From CAVPRW01 sp046727435 [NCBI: bacterium] (GTDB lineage Bacteria > Tectomicrobia > Entotheonellia > J063), in NCBI GenBank assembly GCA_046727435.1, contig JBKPCR010000464.1:1-9042 (forward strand): 9,042 nt of DNA, in the 5' to 3' direction. The notes under the pieces are model-generated. The model saw only the letters and a program-made list of their open reading frames with translations, did not search any database and was not told where the DNA came from. Positions 1 through 6,155 of the stretch are shown piece by piece. The position numbers and the translations under genes are program-made. How positions within the stretch are numbered: position 1 is the first letter of the stretch; each line of letters starts with the position of its first letter.

Positions 1-1
1 G

Positions 2-286
2 GACTATCTTCCGTACTGTGTCGCCAAGGCCGGCGTGATTGCTCTCACGACCGCTCTGGCTAAGACGCTGGCGCCGCATATACAGGTCAACGCGGTAGCA
101 CCCGGTCCCGTACTGTTACCCGAAGACTTCAGCGACACCCTGCGCCAGGCAATCGTGCAGGCCACGCCGTTGAAGCGCATCGGTACACCCGACGACATCG
201 CGAAGACGGTGGTGTTTCTGGTCGAAGGTTCGGATTTTATCACCGGGGCGGTCATTCCCGTCGATGGCGGCCGACTGATTGCATGA
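2..286 (+). CDS. Short-chain dehydrogenase/reductase, C-terminal part (pteridine reductase/FolM-like)
   Basis: This is the C-terminal 94 residues of a classical short-chain dehydrogenase/reductase; the NAD(P)-binding N-terminal half lies left of the window. The frame is open to the window edge. The catalytic Tyr-x-x-x-Lys is visible as YCVAK (bases 14-28), followed by the usual helix, the VNAVAPGPV strand-loop, and the family's C-terminal TGAVIPVDGG segment. Within the SDRs, the LAPHIQVNAVAPG stretch followed by VLLPED resembles pteridine reductases and FolM-type dihydromonapterin reductases more than generic FabG; this is my recollection of the family, not a search result. Such enzymes reduce dihydropterins to tetrahydropterins with NADPH in the cytoplasm. 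A QueD/6-pyruvoyltetrahydropterin synthase gene starts 109 bases downstream on the same strand, which favours a pterin role. SDR membership is near certain; the substrate is an inference. Confidence 0.88.
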   Translation, partial: DYLPYCVAKAGVIALTTALAKTLAPHIQVNAVAPGPVLLPEDFSDTLRQAIVQATPLKRIGTPDDIAKTVVFLVEGSDFITGAVIPVDGGRLIA

Positions 287-352
287 CGAATGTTCAAGGG
301 GGCAAAGCTCAAGATGCACGGTGAGAGGAACTAGCATCGCCCTGTCTAACAT

Positions 353-382
353 TGAACAGTGCGTGTTGAATCCTGAACAGTG
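353..382. repeat. Two copies of a 9-bp direct repeat upstream of the queD-like gene
   Basis: The nonamer TGAACAGTG occurs at 353-361 and again at 374-382, start to start 21 bases, close to two turns of the helix. It ends 13 bases before the ATG of the QueD-like gene and overlaps the edge of its ribosome-binding region (GAGGGG, about 386-391). A same-face direct repeat in this position could be an operator for a dimeric regulator. It could equally be a chance or slippage duplication; no regulator gene is in view. Confidence 0.35.
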
Positions 383-395
383 AACGAGGGGCTCT

Positions 396-800
396 ATGCA
401 CAAGGTCACCAAAGAACTGCATTTTTGCTATGGCCATCGGTTGATGCAGTATCAGGGGAAATGCCGCGTACCACATGGACACAATGCCAAGGTGGCCATC
501 GACCTGATGGCCGAGACGCTTGACCCTCTGGGCATGGTGGTGGATTTCACCGATATCAAACGCGTCCTGCAAGGATGGATCGATAGCAACCTGGATCATC
601 GCATGCTGCTGCGCCGGGATGATCCTCTGGCCAAATGGCTGCAGGAGACGGGAGAACCCTGCTTCATCGTGGACCACAATCCGACGGCCGAAACCGTCGC
701 CCAGCTCATCTTCGAGTATGCCATCTCCCAGGGTTACCCCGTTGTGGAAGTGCGGCTATGGGAGACGCCCGATTCCTATGCTACGTACCGACAGAGTTGA
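396..800 (+). CDS. queD: 6-carboxy-5,6,7,8-tetrahydropterin synthase / 6-pyruvoyltetrahydropterin synthase family protein
   Basis: A 134-residue, full-length member of the tunnel-fold PTPS/QueD family, which turns 7,8-dihydroneopterin triphosphate into a 6-substituted tetrahydropterin. Visible residues are the zinc ligand His14, the signature Cys23-x3-His27-Gly-His29 (catalytic Cys plus the other two zinc His), VVDFTDIK at 48-55, the LDHRML segment with Asp67-His68, NPTAE at 95-99, and the late pterin-anchoring Glu123 in WETPDS. The Cys-x3-HGH spacing is that of QueD (queuosine and other 7-deazapurines); the tetrahydrobiopterin type has Cys-x5-HGH and the folate-bypass type has Glu-x2-HGH. 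The start is supported by a GAGGGG site just upstream. The gene follows a pteridine-reductase-like SDR, so a tetrahydropterin cofactor pathway is an alternative to queuosine. No other que gene is in the window. The family call is firm; the exact product is less so. Confidence 0.87.
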   Translation: MHKVTKELHFCYGHRLMQYQGKCRVPHGHNAKVAIDLMAETLDPLGMVVDFTDIKRVLQGWIDSNLDHRMLLRRDDPLAKWLQETGEPCFIVDHNPTAETVAQLIFEYAISQGYPVVEVRLWETPDSYATYRQS

Positions 801-1065
801 ACCGTCAAATCATCAGAGCTGCTCAGTCGTTCACCCCTATGATGGCGGCTGTACCCCTGATCACGCATACTCCGGAGGTGACGAACAGCCTCCTGCATAC
901 CAAGCAGAATGATGTTGCCCCCCCTGCGCGAAACGGCTATGATGAACATCATCCCCGACGCAACAGATGCATTCGTCTATGGCGCTATCTGAGCCTCAAT
1001 CTTGCGGAGAAACGTGGGAAGCATAGTGTTCCTACAGACGGGTTGCCTCTAGAGGGAAGTCGGCG

Positions 1066-1512
1066 ATGTCACGTATCCTAGTGCTCCATGGCCCGAATCT
1101 AAACCTGCTCGGTCGCCGCGAACCTGGGATTTATGGCCTCGTTACCCTGGAGGAAATCAACCACCGCCTGCAGAAGCTTGCGGCTGAGCACCATGTCGAG
1201 CTTGAAATCCTGCAGTCCAACCATGAGGGAGGCCTCGTCGAGGCCATTCAGGGGGCCATGGGGCGCATCGATGCGTTGATCATCAACGCTGGCGCGTATA
1301 CCCACACGAGTGTAGCGCTGCGCGATGCCGTCGCTGCCGTCGCGATTCCCACCATCGAAGTGCATCTCTCCAATCTGGCTCGCCGCGAGAGTTATCGTCA
1401 ACAGTCCTACCTCACCGAGGTGGCTGTCGGGCAGATCATGGGGTTCGGAGCCAACAGCTATGTTCTAGGCTTACAGGCCGCCATCCTCCACCTTTCCCAC
1501 CATGCCTCTTGA
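1066..1512 (+). CDS. aroQ: Type II 3-dehydroquinate dehydratase
   Basis: AroQ carries out step three of the shikimate pathway, dehydrating 3-dehydroquinate to 3-dehydroshikimate; the type II enzyme is a cytoplasmic dodecamer using trans elimination. The 148-residue length is normal for the family. It opens with the hallmark [17 protein letters not shown], with Asn11, Arg18 and catalytic Tyr23. Further on come QSNHEGGLV (50-58), the substrate-binding NAGAYTHTS (74-82) with Asn74, IEVHLSN (97-103) with Glu98 and the general acid His100, and RRESYR (106-111) with the conserved arginines. All expected active-site residues are present. AGAGGGA at 1051-1057, nine bases before the ATG, supports this start. 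The 265 bases separating it from the queD-like gene hold no convincing ORF, so aroQ may have its own promoter, though I saw no strong one. The efp or pepP genes that often follow aroQ elsewhere are absent here. Confidence 0.97.
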   Translation: MSRILVLHGPNLNLLGRREPGIYGLVTLEEINHRLQKLAAEHHVELEILQSNHEGGLVEAIQGAMGRIDALIINAGAYTHTSVALRDAVAAVAIPTIEVHLSNLARRESYRQQSYLTEVAVGQIMGFGANSYVLGLQAAILHLSHHAS

Positions 1513-1672
1513 AGCGTCGTCCATGGTGTATGCGAGGATGCTCAAGGTACTGCTCCTCGTCACGAAGCAACCCATCTCAACACCGGGACTTCTGTCGCAG
1601 TTATGAGAATTCTCCTAAAATGAACAGCTAGTAGAGATAACTCGAGATGAATTATTCTCTGTCTCAAAAATG

Positions 1673-1798
1673 AGAGGTGGTATGCATTCGATCGGGAGGG
1701 AAAGCTCGTGAGAGTACCTAGCCACCAGTCATGGGCTATGCCACTTCACGACGCTGAGGTCTGAGAGGTGTGGGAGTACTGGTCGGTGGCATACCTCT
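1673..1798. other. Possible structured element (nested complementary segments), unidentified
   Basis: The ends can pair: AGAGG (1673-1677) with CCTCT (1794-1798), then after a 3-base bulge TATGC (1681-1685) with GCATA (1789-1793). Nested inside are AGTAC (1713-1717) with GTACT (1776-1780), and CCAC (1722-1725) with GTGG (1770-1773). Competing pairings also exist, such as TATGCCAC (1737-1744) with GTGGCATA (1786-1793), and TACTGGT (1777-1783) with ACCAGTA (1828-1834). This could be a small structured RNA, a decayed miniature inverted-repeat element or chance. It matches no RNA family that I recognise, and strand is unknown. Confidence 0.25.
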
Positions 1799-1869
1799 TG
1801 CTCCTGCTACGGCACTGAGAAGGAAGTACCAGTAATTGCTAAGGGATAAACTTAAGTAGTACTGCATTA

Positions 1870-1899
1870 ATGGTCAACAGAGTGTATACAGTTGACCAT
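1870..1899. promoter_or_regulatory. 9+9 bp inverted repeat, candidate operator or stem-loop
   Basis: ATGGTCAAC (1870-1878) is perfectly repeated in inverse as GTTGACCAT (1891-1899). The 12-base spacer contains a second, self-complementary octamer, TGTATACA (1883-1890). Both arms carry a TTGACC, the form of a sigma70 -35 box, facing outward, but I see no good -10 at the right spacing on the + side. It lies about 160 bases upstream of the metallophosphoesterase start. The layout fits a binding site for a dimeric regulator or an RNA hairpin; the regulator is unknown. Confidence 0.35.
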
Positions 1900-2057
1900 A
1901 AATACAGACCACGTGAGATTAGCACGGAGAGCGGTTGTCCCAATGCAGGGAGGCATAGCGTCACTCATCTTTGGCTTGGGCAAAGCTGTTCAGGGAATCT
2001 GCAGTCGAGACATCAACCGTGGGCACGATACGACAGGCCTGAAGGATATCGTCGCGA

Positions 2058-3059
2058 ATGAAAAATCCGCTGTATAAACGACAATTAATCGAACGTGGTC
2101 TGCTCAAGACCTGGTCGAAACGCGGCCGCAGTTCACGGCCGGGCGAAAAGCATCGCGCGCTGTATGCCCTGCTCCGTGTCGCCTTGCGGTTGACGGGTTT
2201 GCGTCAGCGTGGTGAGCACAATGCGCTGACTCCCGTCATTCGCGAGATTCGTTTGACCTATGCCAACCTGCCTGAGAGCTTCTGCGGCTTTAAGATGCTC
2301 CACCTCAGCGACCTACACGCCGATGGGGTCACGGGCCTTGCAGACGCCATCAGCGAGTGCCTGAGGCATCTGGAGGTGGACCTCTGCGTGATGACAGGCG
2401 ACTACCGCTTCGAGGTACGCGGACCTTGCCATGGCATCTACCCCCCCATGGAGCGCATTCTGAAGAGCGTCAATGCTCGGCTGGGCGTCGTCGGCATTCT
2501 CGGCAATCATGATGTATCCGAAGAGATCCCGGCACTTGAACGACTGGGGGTCAAGATGCTGATCAACGAGGCCATGGAGGTGCGGCGTGGTCGCGACAGC
2601 GCCTGGGTCATCGGCGTGGATGATCCACATTACTACGGATGTGATGACCTGCCTGCCGCTCTGCGAGGTGTCCCAGCCGAAGCGTTTAAGATCTTACTTG
2701 TCCATACCCCGGAGATAATCGCGGAGGCCGAGGCCTCCGGGGTCAATCTCTATCTCTGCGGCCATACGCATGGGGGGCAAGTCTGTCTCCCACTCATCGG
2801 CCCGATTATCACCAGTACGAACTGCGCCCGCGCCTATGCCCGGGGGGTGTGGACGTACAAAACTCTACAAGGGTATACGAATGCCGGTGTGGGGACATCA
2901 GGTGTCCCGGTGCGGTTTTTTTGTCCGCCGGAAATCGGTGTGGTCGAGCTGCGCTGCGCCCGTCACCATGGGCATGCCTCGGCCTTGACACACCATGGGC
3001 CCAAAGCTGCTGAGCGGCCGGAAATCGTGTCCTCTCCGAGCTTGACCGGAGTGCGTTGA
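2058..3059 (+). CDS. Calcineurin-like metallophosphoesterase (YkuE/COG1408-type)
   Basis: A 333-residue predicted binuclear-metal phosphohydrolase with all five motifs of the family in order: Asp85-x-His87 (HLSDLHAD), Gly114-Asp115 (MTGD), Gly149-Asn-His-Asp152 (ILGNHD), His216 (LLVHTPE) and Gly235-His-Thr-His-Gly-Gly-Gln241. The GHTHGGQ ending points to the YkuE/COG1408 branch, whose members act on phosphoesters or lipid-linked pyrophosphates (LpxG-type UDP-diacylglucosamine hydrolases are relatives). The substrate here cannot be read from sequence. YkuE-like proteins usually start with a membrane anchor. This one instead has a very basic N-terminus of about 55 residues, with an amphipathic stretch at roughly 34-50 (ALYALLRVALRLTGLR), so it may lie against the membrane rather than cross it. 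The C-terminal tail after about residue 300 is His-rich and low in recognisable structure. AAGGA at 2042-2046 is a somewhat distant ribosome-binding site for this ATG. glgP follows after 175 bases; a functional tie is not evident. Confidence 0.88.
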   Translation: MKNPLYKRQLIERGLLKTWSKRGRSSRPGEKHRALYALLRVALRLTGLRQRGEHNALTPVIREIRLTYANLPESFCGFKMLHLSDLHADGVTGLADAISECLRHLEVDLCVMTGDYRFEVRGPCHGIYPPMERILKSVNARLGVVGILGNHDVSEEIPALERLGVKMLINEAMEVRRGRDSAWVIGVDDPHYYGCDDLPAALRGVPAEAFKILLVHTPEIIAEAEASGVNLYLCGHTHGGQVCLPLIGPIITSTNCARAYARGVWTYKTLQGYTNAGVGTSGVPVRFFCPPEIGVVELRCARHHGHASALTHHGPKAAERPEIVSSPSLTGVR

Positions 3060-3176
3060 ACAATCTCCCTGTGGGGGGTTGGCGTGTGCTCTATGACCTC
3101 GCTGTCCGCGCTGGACGGGTGAGGGAGTTGATCACAGGGGCGTCCCCAGGCGCGATGCGAAACGGTGTTGCTGGAG

Positions 3177-3189
3177 CCTCCATAGGAGG
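3177..3189 (+). other. Small hairpin CCTCC-ATA-GGAGG in the glgP leader
   Basis: A perfect 5-bp stem with a 3-base loop lies 46 bases before the glgP start. Its 3' arm is an ideal Shine-Dalgarno sequence, which the 5' arm would mask. No convincing start codon follows it; a TTG at 3201 opens only a 21-codon frame that overlaps the glgP start. It may be a chance palindrome. Confidence 0.25.
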
Positions 3190-3234
3190 ACCGGCAGACG
3201 TTGAGCTCCCGAATCAAAGCCACAGAAGGATTTC

Positions 3235-5697
3235 ATGAATATGGCATGTCTCCTAGACGACGATGAGACTGATCCGATGGCTGCCTTCGCAGCATCGATC
3301 CGCCAACACATGCGCTACTCTTTGGGTAAAAAGTGGGAAAACCCTTCCAATCGTGATCTCTTTATGGCCACTGCGCTGACGGTGCGGGATTGGATGGTAG
3401 ATCGGATGTTAGCCACCGAGGAGCGTTGTCAGAAGGTACAGGCGAAGCGCCTGTATTATCTTTCGATGGAGTATCTCATCGGCCGCTCGCTTTCCAACAA
3501 CCTGGCAAATCTGGGGCTTCTGGAACCGTGTCGGGAGAGCCTGCTAGCGATGGGAGTCGATCTGGAGGAGGTGCGCGAGAGTGAAGCCGATGCCGCGTTG
3601 GGGAATGGCGGCCTTGGTCGCTTGGCCGCTTGTTTTCTTGATTCGTTGGCGACGCTCGACATGCCAGGATATGGCTATGGGATCAACTACGAATACGGGC
3701 TGTTTAAGCAGGAGATCGATGCCGGGTATCAGAGGGAAAAGCCCGATAATTGGCTAGCCCATGGCACGCCATGGCAGATCGAGCGTCCCGACGAAGCCTG
3801 CCGCATTCCGGTATACGGTCGATTGGAACAGCTGCCAGCCCATGCCGGGCGGATGACACCTCACTGGGTGGATGCACAAATCCTCATCGGTATTCCCTAT
3901 GATATGCCGATCGTGGGGTATGGTGGACGCACGACCAACGTGTTGCGGCTCTATTCAGCCCGATCCTCCCACGAGTTTGATATGCAAATCTTTAATCAGG
4001 GAGACTACCTGAAAGCGGTCGAATTAAAAATCGGCACCGAAATCATCTCCAAAGTGCTGTATCCTTCGGATTCCGTCAGAGCTGGACGCGAGCTACGACT
4101 GGTGCAGGAATATTTCCTGGTCGGCTGCGCCCTCCAGGATATCGTCCGCCGCTACCTGGCAGACCACACCAACTTTGATCAATTTCCGGCGAAAGTGGCA
4201 ATTCAACTCAATGATACTCACCCCGCCTTAGCGGTGGCCGAATTGATGCGCCTTCTGCTCGACGAACATCATGTTCCCTGGCAAACTGCCTGGGAGGTAA
4301 CCCAGGCGACCATGGGTTACACCAACCACACGCTGCTGCCGGAGGCGATGGAGAAGTGGCCAGTCTCCCTCTTCGAGTACGTCCTACCGCGGCACATGCA
4401 GATTATCTATGAGATCAACCATCAGTTCCTGCAGCATATCACCACTATATGGCCGGGCGACCTGGCACGACTGCAGCGTATGTCGCTCATCGAGGAAGGC
4501 GAGCAGAAGCAAGTGCGTATGGCTCACCTAGCCATGGTCGGGAGCCATTCTGTCAACGGTGTAGCGGCCTTGCATACCGAGCTCGTGAAGACCTCACTGG
4601 TGCCGGATTTCTACCAACTTTGGCCGGAGCGCTTTAATAACAAGACAAACGGCGTGACGCAGCGGCGCTGGCTGCTGCAAGCCAATCCACTGCTGGCAGA
4701 CCTCGTCCACCGGACCATCGGCGATGACTGGATCATCGACCTCGAGAAGATCTCAGGGCTTGAATCCTATGCCGGCGATGCGGGCTTCCAGCGCGAGTTC
4801 ATGCAGATTAAGCGCGCCAACAAGGAACAACTGGCGGCCGTCATCAAAGACACGACACAAGTCAGCGTGGCTCCAGAGTCGCTGTTTGATATCCAGGTCA
4901 AACGCATTCACGAATATAAGCGACAGCTCCTGAATGTGATGCATATCGTTCATGAATACCTCGCGCTTGTCGAGGACGGGCGAGAGCCCACCGTGCCGCG
5001 GACGTATATTTTTGCGGGGAAGGCGGCGCCTGGCTACTGGGCAGCTAAACAGACCATCAAGTTGATCAACAATGTGGGGCATGTGGTGAACCACAACCCC
5101 AAAGTCATGGGGCTGATGAAAGTGGTGTTTATTCCTGATTACCGGGTGTCCATTGCTGAGAAGATCATCCCAGCTGCGGATGTGAGCGAACAGATCTCCA
5201 CGGCAGGCAAAGAAGCCTCTGGTACCGGCAATATGAAGTTCGCCATGAATGGGGCGCTGACGGTCGGCACATTGGACGGAGCCAATATCGAGATCATGCA
5301 GGAAGTGGGGCGCGAGAATATTTTCATCTTTGGCTTAACACCCGAAGAGGTGCGTCGGATGCGTGACGACTTTTCATACCATCCTCGCGACTATTACCAT
5401 CGTTGCCCAGCCATTAAGCGCGTCATGGATGCCCTCAATTCCAATCTGTTCTGTCCCTTCGAGCCGGGCCTGTTCACATGGATCTATCAGGCGATCATGG
5501 ATTACGGGGATGAATTTTTCCATCTGGCCGATATGCCATCGTATCTTGAAGTCCAGGAGCAGGTCGGACGAGAGTTCAACGACACGCCAACCTGGGCCAC
5601 CAAAGCGATTTTAAATGTGGCCCGCATTGGCAAATTCTCCAGCGATCGCACGGTGAGGGAATACGCCCGGGACATTTGGCACATCAAGAGCACCTAA
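3235..5697 (+). CDS. glgP: Glycogen/alpha-glucan phosphorylase
   Basis: GlgP removes terminal alpha-1,4-linked glucose from glycogen or maltodextrin with phosphate, giving glucose 1-phosphate, using pyridoxal phosphate as cofactor in the cytoplasm. At 820 residues it is full length. Landmarks are EYLIGRSLSNNL near the N-terminus, the glycine loop GNGGLG (123-128), LNDTHPALAVAEL (325-337), NKTNGVTQRRW (469-479), the phosphate-site VKRIHEYKR (555-563) and the PLP-binding EASGTGNMKF (660-669) with the Schiff-base Lys668. Positions run 12 behind rabbit muscle phosphorylase (Lys668 for Lys680, Arg557 for Arg569, Lys562 for Lys574), so the catalytic core is intact. The N-terminus shows no equivalent of the animal Ser14 phosphorylation segment, as expected for bacteria. 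GAAGGA at 3225-3230 supports ATG 3235; an in-frame TGA at 3202-3204 and no start codon after it rule out a longer version, though ATG 3241 is possible. No other glycogen gene is in the window. Confidence 0.98.
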   Translation: MNMACLLDDDETDPMAAFAASIRQHMRYSLGKKWENPSNRDLFMATALTVRDWMVDRMLATEERCQKVQAKRLYYLSMEYLIGRSLSNNLANLGLLEPCRESLLAMGVDLEEVRESEADAALGNGGLGRLAACFLDSLATLDMPGYGYGINYEYGLFKQEIDAGYQREKPDNWLAHGTPWQIERPDEACRIPVYGRLEQLPAHAGRMTPHWVDAQILIGIPYDMPIVGYGGRTTNVLRLYSARSSHEFDMQIFNQGDYLKAVELKIGTEIISKVLYPSDSVRAGRELRLVQEYFLVGCALQDIVRRYLADHTNFDQFPAKVAIQLNDTHPALAVAELMRLLLDEHHVPWQTAWEVTQATMGYTNHTLLPEAMEKWPVSLFEYVLPRHMQIIYEINHQFLQHITTIWPGDLARLQRMSLIEEGEQKQVRMAHLAMVGSHSVNGVAALHTELVKTSLVPDFYQLWPERFNNKTNGVTQRRWLLQANPLLADLVHRTIGDDWIIDLEKISGLESYAGDAGFQREFMQIKRANKEQLAAVIKDTTQVSVAPESLFDIQVKRIHEYKRQLLNVMHIVHEYLALVEDGREPTVPRTYIFAGKAAPGYWAAKQTIKLINNVGHVVNHNPKVMGLMKVVFIPDYRVSIAEKIIPAADVSEQISTAGKEASGTGNMKFAMNGALTVGTLDGANIEIMQEVGRENIFIFGLTPEEVRRMRDDFSYHPRDYYHRCPAIKRVMDALNSNLFCPFEPGLFTWIYQAIMDYGDEFFHLADMPSYLEVQEQVGREFNDTPTWATKAILNVARIGKFSSDRTVREYARDIWHIKST

Positions 5698-5716
5698 AGA
5701 CGTCTTGCCATGGCTC

Positions 5717-5989
5717 TTATCGGCTTTGGATGATGGCGATCACATCTCTGAAATTCAGCACGCCATCCTTGTGGCAATCGGCGTAACCTGACAACGAGGC
5801 CTCTCCCCCAAGGAGGAACCTGAGAAGGTTGCTGGCATCTCGGCGGTTGACAGTTCCATCGCCATTCACATCACAAGATCCAGCGATCTTGACGACACGC
5901 CAGGTCCCGACGTCAACAGCACAGCTCTCATCGCTGATCGATAGCGTCAACGCGAATCTTTCGGAGGAGGCTATAGGGGAGGCCGGTTC
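5717..5989 (-). pseudogene. Orphan dockerin type I-like module (C-terminal remnant)
   Basis: The minus-strand frame encodes a two-repeat dockerin. Calcium loop one is DVNGDGTVNRRD, with acidic or Asn ligands at loop positions 1, 3, 5, 9 and 12, followed by the helix ASNLLRFLLGG. Loop two is DCHKDGVLNFRD, with His in place of the usual Asn/Asp at position 3, followed by VIAIIQSR and a stop. Dockerins normally sit at the C-terminus of secreted proteins and bind cohesins; outside cellulosomes they occur scattered in many environmental bacteria. Here nothing precedes the module: the frame is closed by TAA at 5990-5992, the only usable start is TTG at 5950-5948 (77 residues) with no ribosome-binding site, and no signal peptide or enzyme domain is seen. 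Two cysteines (10 and 26 from that TTG) flank a 15-residue linker. I read it as the tail of a broken gene, converging on glgP with 19 bases between the stops. A frameshift or assembly error is the alternative. Confidence 0.65.
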
Positions 5990-6041
5990 TTACGGTGTGC
6001 GCAGGCGATGCGCCCGGCGCTGATCGATATACCGGGGATAT

Positions 6042-6070
6042 TTGCCTCAAACCCTAGAAGTATATACAAT
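6042..6070 (+). promoter_or_regulatory. Candidate sigma70-type promoter for the cupin gene
   Basis: TTGCCT (6042-6047, four of six to the -35 consensus) is followed after exactly 17 bases by TACAAT (6065-6070, five of six to the -10 consensus), in a locally AT-rich patch. Transcription would start near 6077, leaving a leader of about 80 bases before the cupin ATG at 6156. It is the best-looking promoter in the window by eye. Confidence 0.45.
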
Positions 6071-6155
6071 AGTGCCCTGTGCCCAACGCTGACCGCGCCA
6101 CTGCACCAGTTGCACCCGAAGCCTATGAAAGCCTTGAGGACGGATAGGAGAGACT

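Larger units (their letters stand above)
1513..2057. other. 545-base gene-poor region rich in short inverted repeats
   Basis: No convincing gene is present here. The stretch is more AT-rich than its neighbours around 1605-1670 and 1835-1910. It contains a perfect 10-bp palindrome, GAGAATTCTC (1605-1614), a small hairpin TCTCA-AAAA-TGAGA (1662-1675), a cluster of partly nested complementary segments (1673-1798) and a 9+9 bp inverted repeat (1870-1899). The last two are listed separately. A 61-codon open frame with a TTG start runs 1892-2077 and overlaps the next gene by 20 bases. It lacks a clear ribosome-binding site and starts inside the inverted repeat, so I do not call it a gene. The region presumably contains the end of the aroQ transcript and the promoter of the metallophosphoesterase gene, but no textbook terminator or sigma70 promoter stands out. 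Confidence 0.6.

Noticed and set aside
287-395. A preQ1 riboswitch upstream of the queD-like gene
   Set aside because: The short intergenic region lacks the class I hairpin with its loop and A-rich tail in the right order; only a loose GAGAGGAACTAG stretch is seen.
1002-1030. Possible aroQ promoter (TTGCGG with a CATAGTGTT downstream)
   Set aside because: The -10 match is only three of six and the spacing is not convincing.
635-1081. A 148-codon + strand frame running from inside queD to the aroQ start
   Set aside because: It overlaps queD in another frame, its translation shows no family motif, and the composition looks like a shadow plus noncoding sequence.
1870-2061. A 63-codon + strand frame upstream of the metallophosphoesterase
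   Set aside because: No ribosome-binding site and no recognisable motif; its ATG lies in the inverted repeat and it overlaps another weak frame.
3056-3238. A 60-codon frame linking the metallophosphoesterase stop and the glgP start
   Set aside because: It starts with TTG overlapping the upstream stop, has no Shine-Dalgarno sequence and resembles no known protein.
5697-5706. AAGACGTCTT palindrome after the glgP stop as a terminator
   Set aside because: A perfect 10-bp palindrome with no room for a loop and no T-run; it cannot form a usual terminator hairpin.
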